Assembly: GCF_027244095.1 (NCBI RefSeq)
Contig: NC_069660.1
Coordinates: 58,481,834 to 58,545,833 of the forward strand
Length of the DNA: 64,000 bases
Origin: Hemicordylus capensis
Taxonomy: Eukaryota; Chordata; Lepidosauria; Squamata; Cordylidae
Reading direction: 5' to 3'
Positions 21,966 through 35,300 of this stretch are shown piece after piece (the stretch's first letter is position 1; every line of letters begins with the position of its first letter). Below the pieces are notes generated by a model. The model was given only the letters and a program-made list of their open reading frames with translations, was not told where the DNA came from and ran no database searches. A program made the translations under genes and the position numbers.

Positions 21966-22257
21966 AGCTGATCTTGTAGTAGCAAGCATGACTTGTTCCC
22001 TTTGCTAAGCAGGGTCCACCCTGGTTGCATCTGAATGGGAGACTACACGTGAGCACTGTAAGATATTCCCCTTAGGGGTTGGAGCCGCTCTAGGAAGAGC
22101 ATCTATGTTCCAAGTTTCCTCCCTAGCATCTCCAAGATAAGGTTGAGAAAGATTCCTGCTTGCAGCCTTGGAGAAGCCGCTGCCAGCCTGGGTAGACAAT
22201 ACTGAGCTAGATGGACCATGGTCTGACTCAGTATATGGCAGCTGCCTATGTTCTGGG
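21966..22257 (+). mobile_element. tRNA-derived squamate SINE
   Basis: Sense copy from AGCTGATCTTGTAGTAGCAA to GTATATGGCAGCTGCCTATG. It ends about 170 bases before the CpG island of PPM1J. Confidence 0.75.
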
Positions 22258-22429
22258 AATGGGATGGGAACCCCTGCTCAGGTGTAACAAGAACACTCTG
22301 CAGCAAGCTAGAGCAGCCCAATGGGATTTGGCTGTTCCAAAGGTACACGGGACTGTACCAAAGAGGGAGGTGAGATGACCTGGGATATAGGCCACAGAAG
22401 CTTCTGCTACGATAAATCAGTTAGTCTTG

Positions 22430-23320
22430 AGGCTGCCACAAGGCTCCTATTTGCGGCGGCTGTAACAGACGGAACAAAGTTACAGTTCCCGGGTGTCTGA
22501 AGCAATGAAGGACTACTGGAAGCGCAGCACGCTGGGATCTCTAGAAAGTCAGCGCAGGGGAGGATCCGGAGGACGAAGAGGGGCCAGGAGGAGGACACCG
22601 CGGCGGCACCTCAGGGAGGCGGGGTGCTTTACCACACCGGGGGAAAGCTGCTGTATCGAAGGGGAGCTCTGACTCTGAACCCGAGCTGGAGCAAGGAAGA
22701 CCTCTCCGGCTGGGGGTGCGCCGCCGGCAAAGATGTTGCTGGGGGCCGGGAGGCGGAGGAGAGCCCCTGACGCGGAGGAGCTGCAGCCCAAGACAAGCAG
22801 GAGAAGGAGGCGGGGAGCGGAGCGGAACCAACCGTCGCGCCTCCCTCTCGGGCCGCACCGAGCCCGCGGCGCCCGGCAGCGGCTGCAGCATGTTGGGCAG
22901 GGTGCGCTCGGCGATGGCACAGCTAGTCGGGGGCCTGGGAGGCGGAGGAAGCCCCCCGGCCGCTCCGCAACCCACCTCTTCGCCGCCCCCGCCGCCGCCG
23001 CCGCCCACTGCCCCGGGGCCCAGCTCCAGCACCGCCACCTCCAGCAACAACAACCCCTGCCTGGAGCCGCCCGGAGGCGTCTTCTCCAGACCGGCTTTCC
23101 TCCAGCTCACCGCTGAGGAACTCCAGCTGGCGGATGATCACGCGGGCAGAGCCGTCCAGAGCCCCCGCGAGAGTCGCCGTCGCCTGCCTTGGAGCACCGG
23201 CTACGCCGAGTAGGCGAAGAGGGCGCCTGGTGATGGGAGGTGGGCGGGAGCCATCTCGGAAGACGCGGAGGGAAGGTGGTTGCCGGAGAGCTAGCGAAGA
23301 AGAAGAAGGGAGGAGGGAGC
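22430..23320 (+). promoter_or_regulatory. CpG island promoter of PPM1J
   Basis: A GC- and CpG-rich block covers the region before and across coding exon 1, in strong contrast to the AT-rich flanks. No TATA box is seen close to the start, so dispersed CpG-island initiation is expected. The 5' UTR start cannot be fixed from sequence. An ATG at 22733 lies upstream in another frame (see findings). Confidence 0.75.
22890..23209 (+). CDS. PPM1J: PPM1J coding exon 1
   Basis: Residues 1-106 plus two bases of E107 (phase 2 donor GTAGGC at 23210). The ATG has A at -3 and begins MLGRVRSAMAQLVGG, a basic and hydrophobic stretch like the N-terminus of PPM1J/PPM1H; in PPM1H this region forms an amphipathic helix that binds curved Golgi membranes, so a similar role is inferred. 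A low-complexity linker follows, with eight prolines (32-39) and Ser/Thr/Asn runs. Conserved sequence resumes at FSRPAFLQL (65-73) and continues to RLPWSTGYAE (98-107). Confidence 0.93.
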
Positions 23321-24985
23321 TGGAAGAAGGGGTCGTAGTAGCGCGAGGCAGTCGGGAGAGGACGGATGGCCTCCGGGTGGTATTAGTTGGGGAGGGGTCG
23401 GTATTAGTCTGCGCAGGTCTCAGGCCTGCAGCAGCGTGTGGCATAGTAAAAAGTGTATCTGAGCACGTGCAGATTGCATTCCTGGCATCGCGTTAGCGAG
23501 TAATCACAAGCACTCTCGGTACTTCTGGGGTTGGAGATAAAAGCTTCCGGGACCTATTATCACGGGCGATTGGCCACAATAGCTAAAACAGAGCCTCCAA
23601 ATTGTGGAGCACTATGCCACCGAGAACCAGTTGCTGTTGCCTTCAATCACGCCTTGCTTGTGGGTTTCCCAGAAGCACGTTGCTGCCCGTTTTATTGGAA
23701 GCAGCAGGAAGGCTACTGGAGTAAGCGGCGTCGAGGCAGGCTGCAGCCTCTGCATCTCTCATCCCTAAAATTAAGCTCTGCTCTTTTTTTCCTCCTTTAA
23801 GCAGAGCTGGAAGATACGGCGAGAGGGTGGATAGATACTGTGTGCGTACAGCTCCACTGTCTGTGGAACGCGCGATCGAGCGCTTGTTCCCCACTAACTG
23901 ACGGGAAAAGTGGTTGGTGTGCCGCTAGGGCCCTCTGCGTCCATTTCCACCCCCTGCCGTCGAAGGTCCCGGTGCAGCTACGACTTGCCCCACTCTGCCT
24001 TGAGCAGGCGAGTGTTGGGGCTGCAGTGCCATTAGGTGGGGAAGTGCAGCTATGTAGGCAATCAGGGTTCGGTCAGAGAGATTCTCCACTGGCACTGAAC
24101 TTGCTCAAGATCTTTTATGACCGTGGTTCCCAACCTGGGGACCTCCAGATGCTGCAGGACTCAGGGGTGTAGTAGAGGGGAGACACGCAGGGATGGAGTG
24201 CCAGTACTTCTTCTCTGGCTTTTGGGGTGGTGGGCATGGCCATGGGGGCTGTCATGGAGAGCACCTTCACTCCTGCATTTGCAGGTACATCACTAGCTGA
24301 ACTACAGCTCCCATCAGCCCCAGCTACAATTCATTGTGACTGGGGATGGTGGGAGTCGTAGTTTAGCAACATCTGGAGGCCCCCAGGTCATGAACCACTG
24401 TTATATGCATATTGAAGTGAAGGCAGATTGAGAGAGAATGTTATGTGGTTGGGGAAACTTCCTAAATCTAATCTAGGAACTGCCAGGCATATTGCCAATG
24501 TATTTTTCTTCTTTGCCTCCCCCCCTTATCATTACTTGGATAAGTGCTCCTCAGAAGGGAGCCCATGGTGTTCTGTGGGGCTTCTTGTGCAGGGAACATG
24601 GGGTTGTGTGCAGATTCCTTGGTGCAGAGTGGATGGCAGGCTTTCCATGCTGTGAGAAAAAGTCTCATGTCAAAGTACTGGGACCATTATCTAAGGCAGT
24701 GGTTCCTAACCAGGGTTCCTCCAGATGTGGCTGGGGATGCTGGGAGTTGTAGTTCAGCAATGTCTGGAGGAACCCTGGTTGGGAACCGCTTATCAAAGGG
24801 ATGTCCTTTTCAACAACCTCTTTAAGCAGAGAGACGGAGCTGGAAAGGTGTTGGAGTACAGAGGAGACCTCACTAGACTGAGTCATTTAAAAAAATGTTT
24901 TCGTGAAATATCCTTGAAGAGTAGTATTTTCTCAAAAACACCCCAGGAGCTTGCAACAAAACTTTGTGAAATGCTCTCTCCCCCG

Positions 24986-25068
<83 letters not shown>

Positions 25069-28000
25069 CCCCTCAATACACATGGGCAGCCCATGTATTT
25101 TCTTGGGGCTGGTGAATTTTGGTGACTGCAACCTCCCTTGTTTTGCATAAGGCCCTTTGCTACTCCCTCCCCATTGTCTTTCTTCATTTTGCCACTTTAA
25201 AATGTGGTGTTGGGTTGTGAGCCCTCTTTTCCTGGATCTGCTTATCTCTAAGCCAAGGACAAAAGAGAACATAGCTAATTCTTCCCCTGTTGTGTTTCCT
25301 TCTTCAAGGATACTTGGGGTATGTTTCCTACAGTTGTTGGGGAGCAGTCTAGCATGGCAGAGTTTGAGAGCTATTGAGCTATTGCATTTCTTCTTATAAC
25401 TGCACACTTTTCATAATCTTACAAGCACCAGTTCTGTTGGCATTTGTTGCTAATCAGTTACATTTAGGGAGCACTTGTGTTACTAGCAATATTAAAATAT
25501 AAAGACTCAAGAATAGCATTCATTGGCAGAAGAAATGTACTTTTGAGTTCTCAGGCTCAGGTATCCTTTTTCATATATGCAAACAAGTTAGAATCATGAT
25601 GGAATACCACTAAAATGGTATCTGCTGTTTGCTTTCCACACTTCTTGTCTTTATAGGATGTATTTGTAGAAAAAAACAACTAATGCCTATATTTACTTAG
25701 TTCAGCCAACTCGGCATATATGGTGGCAGTCCAATAGACTGATGACCATGAGACTTGCTGGGTGACTCTGGGCCAGTCACTTCTCTCTCAGCCTAACCTA
25801 CTTCACTGGGTTGTTGTAAGGAGAAACCTAAGTATGTAATGCACCGCTCTGGGCTCCTTGGAGGAAGAGCGGGATATAAAATGTAAAAAAAAAAGAGAGG
25901 GAGAGAGAGAGTTTGACAACTATGATATAATGGTCTTCTGCTGCCCACATGCCAATGTTATGTATTGCTTAAAATTAACATTATGCTTCAGTAATGCTGT
26001 TCTGGCACACTGGGAGTTGTGTGATGTTGCAAAGTTTGTGCTTGTTTTGGAATATGTATGTTAAATATTGGACAAAAAGATTAGCACGGCTTCTGCATAA
26101 GGACGACATGCAAATTTATGGTGTACCTAAATCTGTAGAAATATATCATTTCTCACTAAAGTAATACACTACTTGAAATCCCCAAATCAGGTTTTCTCAG
26201 CCCTCATAAAAGCAGCTGTCTCGTGACTGCAGTGGGAGAAAAAAATTGCAGCTATGACCCAAATGTACATTTTGGACAGAATCCAGAATCTATTTGTTTA
26301 AGAATGACTTTGACATTGTAGAGTGTTAAGTGTTTAATGTTCTGTAGTCATAGGCTTGGGTTTCTTCTTTCTTCTTTTCTTTTTAATGATGGTTTTTATC
26401 AATGTATTTTAATAGTGTCTGGTGATTTTAAATAAAAAATTAAAATTAAATTTAGAAAAGAATCCAGAAGATGTAAAAATAGCCAACTACTTTAAAAAAA
26501 ACAAAGGAACCCAAATTTGTGATGTTTAAGTCAATTTTATGTCATGTAGTGGAATGATTTTTTTAATTTTTGTTGTAGCCAGAGCTGCCATGTTTTTTTC
26601 CCCTGACAGGGTTCCTGTTTCTTTAAGAACTGCTTGTTGGATAGAAATTTCAGCAGGTGAAGCTTTTCCTGAAATGGAGATGCGGTGAATGCTAAGCTCT
26701 TGTGTAGCTGTTAAAGGCACAGGAGTCTTGCCAGAGAGAAGTGGTAATGCTTGTTTAGTTGTGCTGGGATTTGGAAAAAAAAATCTATTTTGCCCTTCTG
26801 CTATCCAGTTTCATGTTGCAAAACACTGAAATGGAGTAAGAGCTTTTATTCCTTTCCATTTTTAGTCATCAATGGAGAACGATAGCTTCAGTTTCCAGTA
26901 TATTACATGTGCCACTTTTCTTAAGGTAGTTTTATTGGTCATTGCTGCTCTTTCTTGACCTCAGTTTGCCTTTGTCTGACAGAAAAGCGCCTCTTGGTTG
27001 TAAGAAGGTTACTAGAGCTCAGCCTTGAGAGAATGATATAGGTTCTAAATATAATTACCTAGGAAGGTGGTGTCATCTTGCTGATCTGTTTTTTCCCCCT
27101 TTTCTCTTATAACTTTTATGGGGTAGAGGGAAATACCTTGTCTTTTGCTTTTAATTGACAGCATAGGCTGTAATTCATAATCACTTTCTACTGGAGAAGT
27201 TCTATTAAAATAACTAGGGTTACTTTCAATGTTATGGATTGCTTCTATGCAAGTGAATATGTACTTGGAAATAAATAATGTTGAGTTCTGTTAGGCTTAC
27301 TCCCATGAAAGTGTGCATGGGATTAGGCTGCTGTTTTAACTATGTTAAATGTTAGGCTGCACAACTTTTGGCCTTCTGCAGATATTGAACTACAACTCCC
27401 ACCATACCTGACTATTGGCCACAGTGGCTAGGGTGATGGGAATTATAGTCCAACAACAGCTGAAGAGCTGAAGTTGTGTTGCCCTGCCCTAAACTGAGAA
27501 ATATACTACTGGGATCTACATGGTGAGATTCAGAACAGACTCTGTAGTCCTCTTCCTACACTGTTCATGTTTTTCTTGGTATCATGAATCTTGTGACTCC
27601 TGCTGTTACTTCCTGCTTTTTCAAAGAAAAGAAGAGGAAGAAGGAGATGGAGGTGTGGTCCTAAACATGTTTAAGGGGCCAGAATATGGTCTGAGTGGAG
27701 ACACGTGATCTATCTTTGCTGAAATTATGTGGATCTGGACCAGTTGTAAGGACTTGTGTATGTTGCCTTGGGCTCCATGAAAGAAAAGCAGGATACTTGT
27801 ATGCATGTATTTAAATATATGTGTATTTTTGTTCTTTGCTATTTGTGTACCACTGGTTTTTTGTTTTGCATTTTGCAAAGATGATCCTTCATATGTGTAA
27901 CGTGCTTTAGATTTCATTATGATTTAATAATACTTTAATGCTTCAGAGGAACATGGAGGATTTTCCTGACTTCTCAGCAATGGGAAAATACATCTTAGAG

Positions 28001-31000
28001 GAAGTAGTTTAAAAACTCCCTTGAGCTCAGTTCCAACCACACCACACCACCTTCTTGCTCTATGAACAGAATTGCCTGCAAGTTCTTGTTCAGAGAACAC
28101 TTCCTGTTTTGCATTTCTACAACTTCCTCCCACAAAATCAGATTTTGCAACAGATAGAAGCATGACCCTCTTTTTATAGATTAAATAGGGGGAAACTAAC
28201 AAAAAGCAAGTGTTGGCTGCTGGTGGTCATGTACTTGAAGACCATGAAGGCCATGCCTTCAGCGAGAAAGAAAAGACTGCCTCCAAGAACTTGAACCAGG
28301 TTTTGAAGCCATAGTTGCCTCCATGAATCTGAAAGGGCAATAGGATATCACTTGTGCTGGAGCTCTCTTAATCCTTTTTTGAGTGAGCTGTAAGTGGTTT
28401 GAGAGAAACTAGCTCCTCATGGTATAAACACACCTTTCTTTTGTCCCACTGGGCTGGTTCACATGATCGTCCCAACCCACACCATCCAGAAGTGGACATG
28501 CTGAGGAGTGTACCCAGACCCTTTATCACATGGGGGGTTGGTGATCTAAAAGAACTCGCTGCACACACTCCAAATACTTGTTTAAACAAGTATTTGACAG
28601 CATATTGGGGGACTATTTGGATAAACAGCCCCACATGCAATAAATGGATGTGCCAGGATGGTGTTGGGATATCCACCGAGGACTTCACAATGGGTGTGCT
28701 TTTGGTGTGTTCTGACGGTGTGTGCCAGCCCACTGTTATCTCTGGTCAAACAGCTCTACAGAAACAGGTGAAACCTGTTTACTGAAGTAAAAGTAGGACA
28801 GGTATACATGCCCTGACAGAGCCAGTTCATAGGCAGGGCAAAGTGGGCCTGCACCTCAGGCAGCGGATTTTGACATATCAAGATATATTGGAGTGCCTCT
28901 TTCACATTGCCTTCGATCTTCTGCAGGGGAAAGAGTTTGTCTCTAGTCATGGTTGCTCTTTACATAAGAGCTGCAGGCACACAGGCAAAGGGAAATCCAC
29001 GGCGTAAATTAAACACTTGCTATTAACCACATTCTGCCTTTGTCTGCCTTTCTTTTTCCTGCCCAGAGTGATAAATGCTGGCAAGAGCCAGCACAATGAA
29101 GATCAAGCCTGCTGTGAGGCCGTGTTTGTGGAAAAGCGACGTAATCCGAGGAATAACCCAACCCCCAAAGAAGTTTCTGGAGACCCAGATGGGGTGAGCT
29201 GATGCTTAGCTTTCCCCTGAATGTAACTCTCAATCCTACCTCTACATTTGATTTCTGTCCTGATTTCCCAGAGTGGGGGAACTGATCCCAGTCCCCCGCC
29301 ATTGACTATTTGGGATGGTTCACACAAGATATTACCTTATTCACAAAGCCTTAATGGTTGCCAAGACAGGTATAAAGCAATATGTGGGCAATGGCTGACA
29401 AACTCTTAGAAGCCAGAGGGGTTGCAGAATAAAATTTGTGTCAGTCAGGGACACCACTTCACTGGCTTGCTCCTCCACATGATCTGCAGAAGCAGATTCA
29501 AATCAGCACATCAAGCAGATTTGCAGATTCTTTTTTAAATCCATACATGATTACTGATTTGCTTGGTTACCTGGACACCAAATGTAAAAAAAAAAAAAGC
29601 CGCCAACACAGAGAGGCAGATAACAGTTTTTGAATTACCTCCCTGTGTCTGTCACGCAGGCCCTGCTGTCTCCCTTTTTCTATGAGATCCAGTCCCTTCT
29701 CCTTGGGAGCATTTATTGTCAATGTTGCTGCTGCCATCAAAGCAAGTAGAGATAAACACAACTTGAATGTCATGCACACTCCGCAATGTCTTTTCTTCTA
29801 AACCTATCTTCTTTTTACAGGTGCATGTGAGCTCATAAATCTTTCCTCTCCTCTCCTCCTCAAACTGCAGTGTAGCAGTTTGGTAGCCCAGGATAGAGAA
29901 TGTTCCATGAACCCATGATTTGTCCAGGATTGGTTGAATTTCTTTCTGGCAGGGAGGAAACTAAATTTCCCTCTTGAGCTGCAAAGCTCAAAAGATTGCC
30001 AGCAGTGCTGCCTCATCCCTCTGACCTTTTAACCCGAGTTCTGTTGCTTTTGGCATCTCTTCAGGGCAATTATTTTTTCGTTTGATTCCCCCCCCCCTTT
30101 CCCTGCAGTGCAGCAAAGGCTTGTGCTTCTATTACTGGGGCTTATTTGATGGACATGCTGGAAGTGGAGCTGCAGTCATGGCATCCAAGCTGCTTCACTT
30201 CCACATTCGTGACCAGCTCCGGGACTTGGTAGACATCTTACAAGACTCCTCCCTTCCTCCCATCTGCCTTCAAGAAAGCTCCAGGACAGTTGTAGGAGAA
30301 TCGCACAGGGCCCCTCTGGCAGAGGAAGATGTTGAGGTCCCCAACAATGCTTTGCCACGCTTCCACATGGAGAAGGCTGTTTCCCGTGAGAGTTTGGTAG
30401 TCGGAGCCATTGAGAATGCATTCAAGCAGATGGTGAGTAAGCTAGAGGACAATGGTAGATGCTGGAGAAGGAGGACTCCTCCAGTGTTGTACAAAGACCC
30501 CAAATCAATTTTCTGGCCTGGCACAGACTTTGAGAAGCTGCTTATAGATGAACATAAGAGCAAGCAGTGCAATTCATGGATTACACAACCATATCTATTT
30601 ATTTATTGAAACTATTTTTATCCTTCCCCTCTTGTACACCGCTGCCTAGGGTGGCCTATAATAATACCACAACAATAAATAATAGTAAAACAAACATAAG
30701 AGTAAACTGGCAGAAAAATAAAATAGATTTTAACCGGATTAAAACCAATTTTAGAATGCTTTCTTAGAAAGGAGTGTCTTCAGGTTCTTTTAAAAAATCA
30801 TCAAAGAGGGGAGGTGATGAAGCTGTAGCCAAAGTACCACTGAATGGCTAAAAGGTTGGGCCAATAGGCTCTGCCATAATTTTCAGAAAACTTTATATAT
30901 CTAACATACTTTCTTGGTCTGAGTCAGCAGTTCTTTGCACCTGAATCCTTATGCCTGATCCAAGTCCAGAAGTGGAATGCAGTGGATAGACGCTTGGGCT

Positions 31001-32261
31001 GGGATATGGGCAACCCTGGGTAAGATTCCAGCTTGATAATGGAATGTATCAGGTGGCTTTAGATGGGTTATTCATAGGGACGTAGGAAGCTGCCTTTTTC
31101 TGAGTCGGACCATTGGTCCATCATGCTGGAGTCTCTCCCAGGCCTACCTGGAAATGCCAGGGATTCAACCTTGAACCACCTGCATGCCAAACAGATTCTC
31201 TCCAACTGACCACCCACCCCAGTTCAGTCCCAGACTCGCCTATCTTACAGGGCCAAAATTAATTCTTTATATAGCACCAACTGTGTACATGGCACTTTAG
31301 AAAGAGTGAGAAGACAGATCCCTGCCCACAAGGGGCTCACAACTTAAAACTGACTCGGAAACAACAGAAGCCAGGGAAGGAAGTAGAGGCAGGGATAAAC
31401 TAGAGGGAAATGTGCAGTTGGTGAAATGAACATATGCAGGCTTAATTACAGCAGAGTAACTGAATGAGAAATGAGATACCGTGTGGGATTGGAGAATGAA
31501 AGGAATCGCAATAAATAATAGCACAGTTTTATGGTGGCTCACACAGCCCCCACCGTGCCTGGCATGGCATGAACTTGAAGCTGGAGCGAGTCCTGGGATT
31601 AGGGATTTGTTCCGATCCTTCCTGGCTGTTCCTCATCTGGAATGTGCATTCACTTCCTTTTGCAGCCAAGATGCTGACAGGGTGAGCTGCGACTATTTTG
31701 GTCTGATGGGGTATTTGCTTACCTAGCTGCAGATGAGGAGCCTGTTTGGGTTCACTTCTCCTCTGCTGCTCTGCTCTGTGCAGCTCAAAGTCCAAATCTC
31801 TCTTGCTGCTAAGGAAATAAAGTAGCCAGAAGGCATACCCACTACCAACACATCCGTTTTCTACCAGCTCAAACATCATGACTCCCGCTCTGTGTGTGCG
31901 CGTGCATGCGCAACTGCACAAAATTGTAGCTTGATAAAGGTGATGAAAAGTCAAGGTTGCCAACCCCTGCTCTAGAGCTATATAATGCGGCAGTGGGATG
32001 CCTCGAGAATAAGAAAGAAAAAAACTACTCCGTTCCCTTCCCTATTTCATGAAGTCCTTCCCACCCACCCACCCACCCTGAGCGGCGCTGCAAGGCTCCT
32101 GTTCCAGGCTGGCTAGAGCTTTGGGCAGGAATGCTCTTTTTAGGGACTCCTGCACTGAGAAGGTCTTCAAGGTCTCTGCCCACTCGAAACATCTATGACA
32201 CACTGCAGCGTTTCATTGCAGATCCCACGTGTTCCTTTCTATCATGCTGATATCACTCTTC

Positions 32262-32303
<42 letters not shown>

Positions 32304-35300
32304 CTTTCTTTTTCTAGTCCTCCTAAGCAATAGCGAGGAAATGAATCAGCCCACTGAACATGGCTTTTGTTTCTGTCTTCCACGATCCCACCTCAGAGGT
32401 TTGCCTAGTGCATGTTGGGATCAGTGTGTGGGCAGAAGCTTGTTCAGCGTGGCTCAAACACCATGATGTTATCGTCATGTGATGAGAAGCTACTGCAATT
32501 AGACAGATGACATAACTGGAACACCACATGTTGTTCTGCGAGAATATACTGCATATTTTAGCCATGCAAACTCCCTCCCTTAGACAAGGGAGTCACTTCC
32601 CACACCAGGAGTGGGAGGCACCTTTATTGAAAAACGAGTGTTTTCCACCACTATGTGAAGGAGAAGCGGGGCGGTCGGGGCGGGGGGAGAGAAATGCCTA
32701 AAGAAGGCAGACTGAATAGACTGGAATCATTTGCCTTGGAAAGCAGATTGAGAGGTGATGTGGTCTGTTTGTAAAATAGGAGTGGGTCTGAGCACTGCTC
32801 TCCTTGGCCCAGAGCAGGACCAAGTGATTACAGAGTAGGAAATGAGAGGTGACCAACAAAAAAAGAAAAGCCATATATGATCAATTTGTATGTGGAATGC
32901 CATGTAGCTGATTTCAGGGGTTTAGTACAATTTAAAGAGAGCTCAGACAAGCCCAATTAAAAGAGCTACAGCGATCTGATTTGCAAATGGAACATAGGCA
33001 CATTGGAAGCTGCCATATACTGAGTCAGACCATTGGTCCATCTAGCTCAGTATTGTCTACACAGACTGGCAGTGGCTCCGCCAAGGTTGCAGGAAGGAAT
33101 CTCTCTCAGCCCTATCTTGGAGATGCCAGGGAAGGAACGTGGAACCTAAATGCTCTTCCCAGAGAGGCTCCATCCCCTGTGAGGAATATCTTGCAGTGCT
33201 CACACATCAAGTCTCCCATCCATATGCAACCAGGGTGGACCCTGCTTAGCTAAGGGGACAAGTCATGCTTGTTGTGAGGGCTTCTTCCATGGGTGGCGCT
33301 TCCATGAGGCCATCCCTGAGATGGTTGTCACAGGTGGAAGTTGGGGCATGGGGGCAGCAAGTGCTGGTGGTCCTCCACCATGCCACCACCCACTGGCCCC
33401 ACCCTAACTCACTCGATTTCCCCCTCCTCATCGCACTGGGGCATGCCTCTTCTTTCCCCTCTTCCCTCAGCCAGGGTAGGATAGGAATGTCCCTGCGGCT
33501 ACTACCTGGCCTGGTGGCTTAGCCTGAGAGGAGAGTGCCTGCTTTCTGCCACCACTGCCTCGGCAGCATGGCCTGAGAATGCTGAGCACCCACCCACAGA
33601 TTGGAGGAGTGTCGGATTGCTCTTCACCTCCGGAGCAAAATAGCTTGGACTGCCTCTGGCTGCTCCTAATAAGCAGTCTTGTCCTTGTATCCAGGCACCT
33701 GAGTGTAAAAGTGCATCCCCCTTTAAATGTGCATGCAAGTGCACTTCAAATATCAGGTCTCTGTAGCCATGTATTATAGAGGAGAATACCAAAATGTATA
33801 CACACATGCACCTTTCATAACAGGCAATATGTGTCCACGTGGCTGTACCTGAGTCCCAAGTGATATGCTTTTAAATGTGTTTTCCCATATTAGAATCCTG
33901 CAGGAGTTGTTTGGAGGGGTGACTGACGAAAGAGTTAAGCCCTCTCTGCTCCTTATTGTCCTCACTGGAAATTGATTTTACCTGCATTTGTGTGTAGTTT
34001 GGACCAGAGTGCAAAGCATCTTGTAAGAAGGGGTTTTCATTGGAGACTACCTGGGCTTTAAAGGTGATCCTTTGAGGTAGTTCCTATTGAGATGTGAGGT
34101 GGAAATTTTTCTTAGCTGTATAAATAGGTTAGTAACATGCCAAATCAGCTTACAAACTGTTTAGGATATCAGGAAAATTTGTTTAGGTTTTTAAAAGGAA
34201 AAAATTAATGCAAATTGTTTGCAAATAAGGAGGAAATTTTCATGGACTATTTTTCTTGGAAATTTTCCCAGTTCAAATTTTTCTGGAAAACTCACATTTA
34301 TGATTTCTATGATTGCTGCAAAGGAAAGTCCTACTTGGATATGATGTTTGGGCCCAGCCCTGTTCCCTCCTTGTGTCAGAGAACCACCTCATCACTGAAG
34401 CTCACAGGGTTTTTCTGTCTCCTCAGGACAATCAGATCGAGCAGGAGCGGGTGACCCGGCTTGCATCAGGAGGCTGCTGTGCCCTGGCTGTGGTTTACCT
34501 CCTGGGGAAGTTCTATGTAGCCAATGCGGGTGATAGTAGGTAGGAGAGGAGAATGTTTCTTCTGTTTTGTTTGCTGAATCATAGCAGCCTAAGCCAGGTT
34601 GTTACCAAAGGGATGAGATTTCTTTGCTGCATACTGGAAATGAACTAGAGTCTTTCCCAGTCAGAATTGCCAACTGGTTAGCGAGGAGAATGCATCCTTG
34701 TAAGCATGACTGATACTATCATGTGAGAGCCCATGATCTGAATTTGGTGAAAACCACTTTCCAACAGAAGTTCCCAAAGCAGTTTACATAGATATAAACA
34801 ATCAAATAAATAAAATAAGTCTGTCCTTCGGGCCACATAGGCTCGGGACTTCAAGAAGGAGCAATGGATGACTACAGAAGTCTGAAGTAGTTCTAGATTC
34901 AATGTATAAATGGTTTGCATCTAGCATTTAAATGCTTTAGGAAACATCCATATAGCTAAGTCATTGATGTGTTTGGCCCAATAGACCTTTCCTCATTTGG
35001 GCGGGGGGGACCAGTTGCAAGCCTTTTCGTTATTTCCTGGGCCAAATGCAGTCATTCTCTGGAGCTCAACATAAGAACAGCCCTGGGGGATCAGTCCCAA
35101 GGCCCATCTAGTCCAGCATCCTGTTTCACACAGTGGCCCACCAGATGCCGCTGGAAGCCACAGGCAGGAGTTGAGGGCACGCCCTCTCTCCTGCTGTTAC
35201 TCCCCTAACATGCTGCTAGCGACCCCCATTCAGGTTCCCGGCAGCAGGATCGTAGGAAATTAGGAATATATGAAGCTGCCTTATACTGAGTCAGACCATT

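Larger units (their letters stand above)
23210..29066 (+). other. PPM1J intron 1
   Basis: 5857 bases, GT-AG, phase 2. Holds two MITEs near its start, a (TC)n(AC)n tract, a partial SINE, a U6 pseudogene, an old MITE and a palindromic repeat. Between these the sequence is AT-rich and unassigned (notably 26130-27349). Confidence 0.85.
30433..34426 (+). other. PPM1J intron 3
   Basis: 3994 bases, phase 0. Contains an antisense LINE tail, two SINEs, an (AT)n(AG)n tract and a dispersed repeat. 31350-32260, 32304-32989 and 33665-34420 show nothing recognised. Confidence 0.85.

Noticed and set aside
1-22430. Exons of TAFA3, expected upstream by mammalian synteny
   Set aside because: No cysteine-rich TAFA-like exon was recognised on either strand.
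22716-23213. Frame extending PPM1J upstream of 22890
   Set aside because: It opens with GTG, not ATG. The ATG at 22890 gives the N-terminus expected for the family.
22541-23444. Long antisense open frames across the CpG island
   Set aside because: They mirror the GC-rich coding exon 1, show no known domain and have no splice context.
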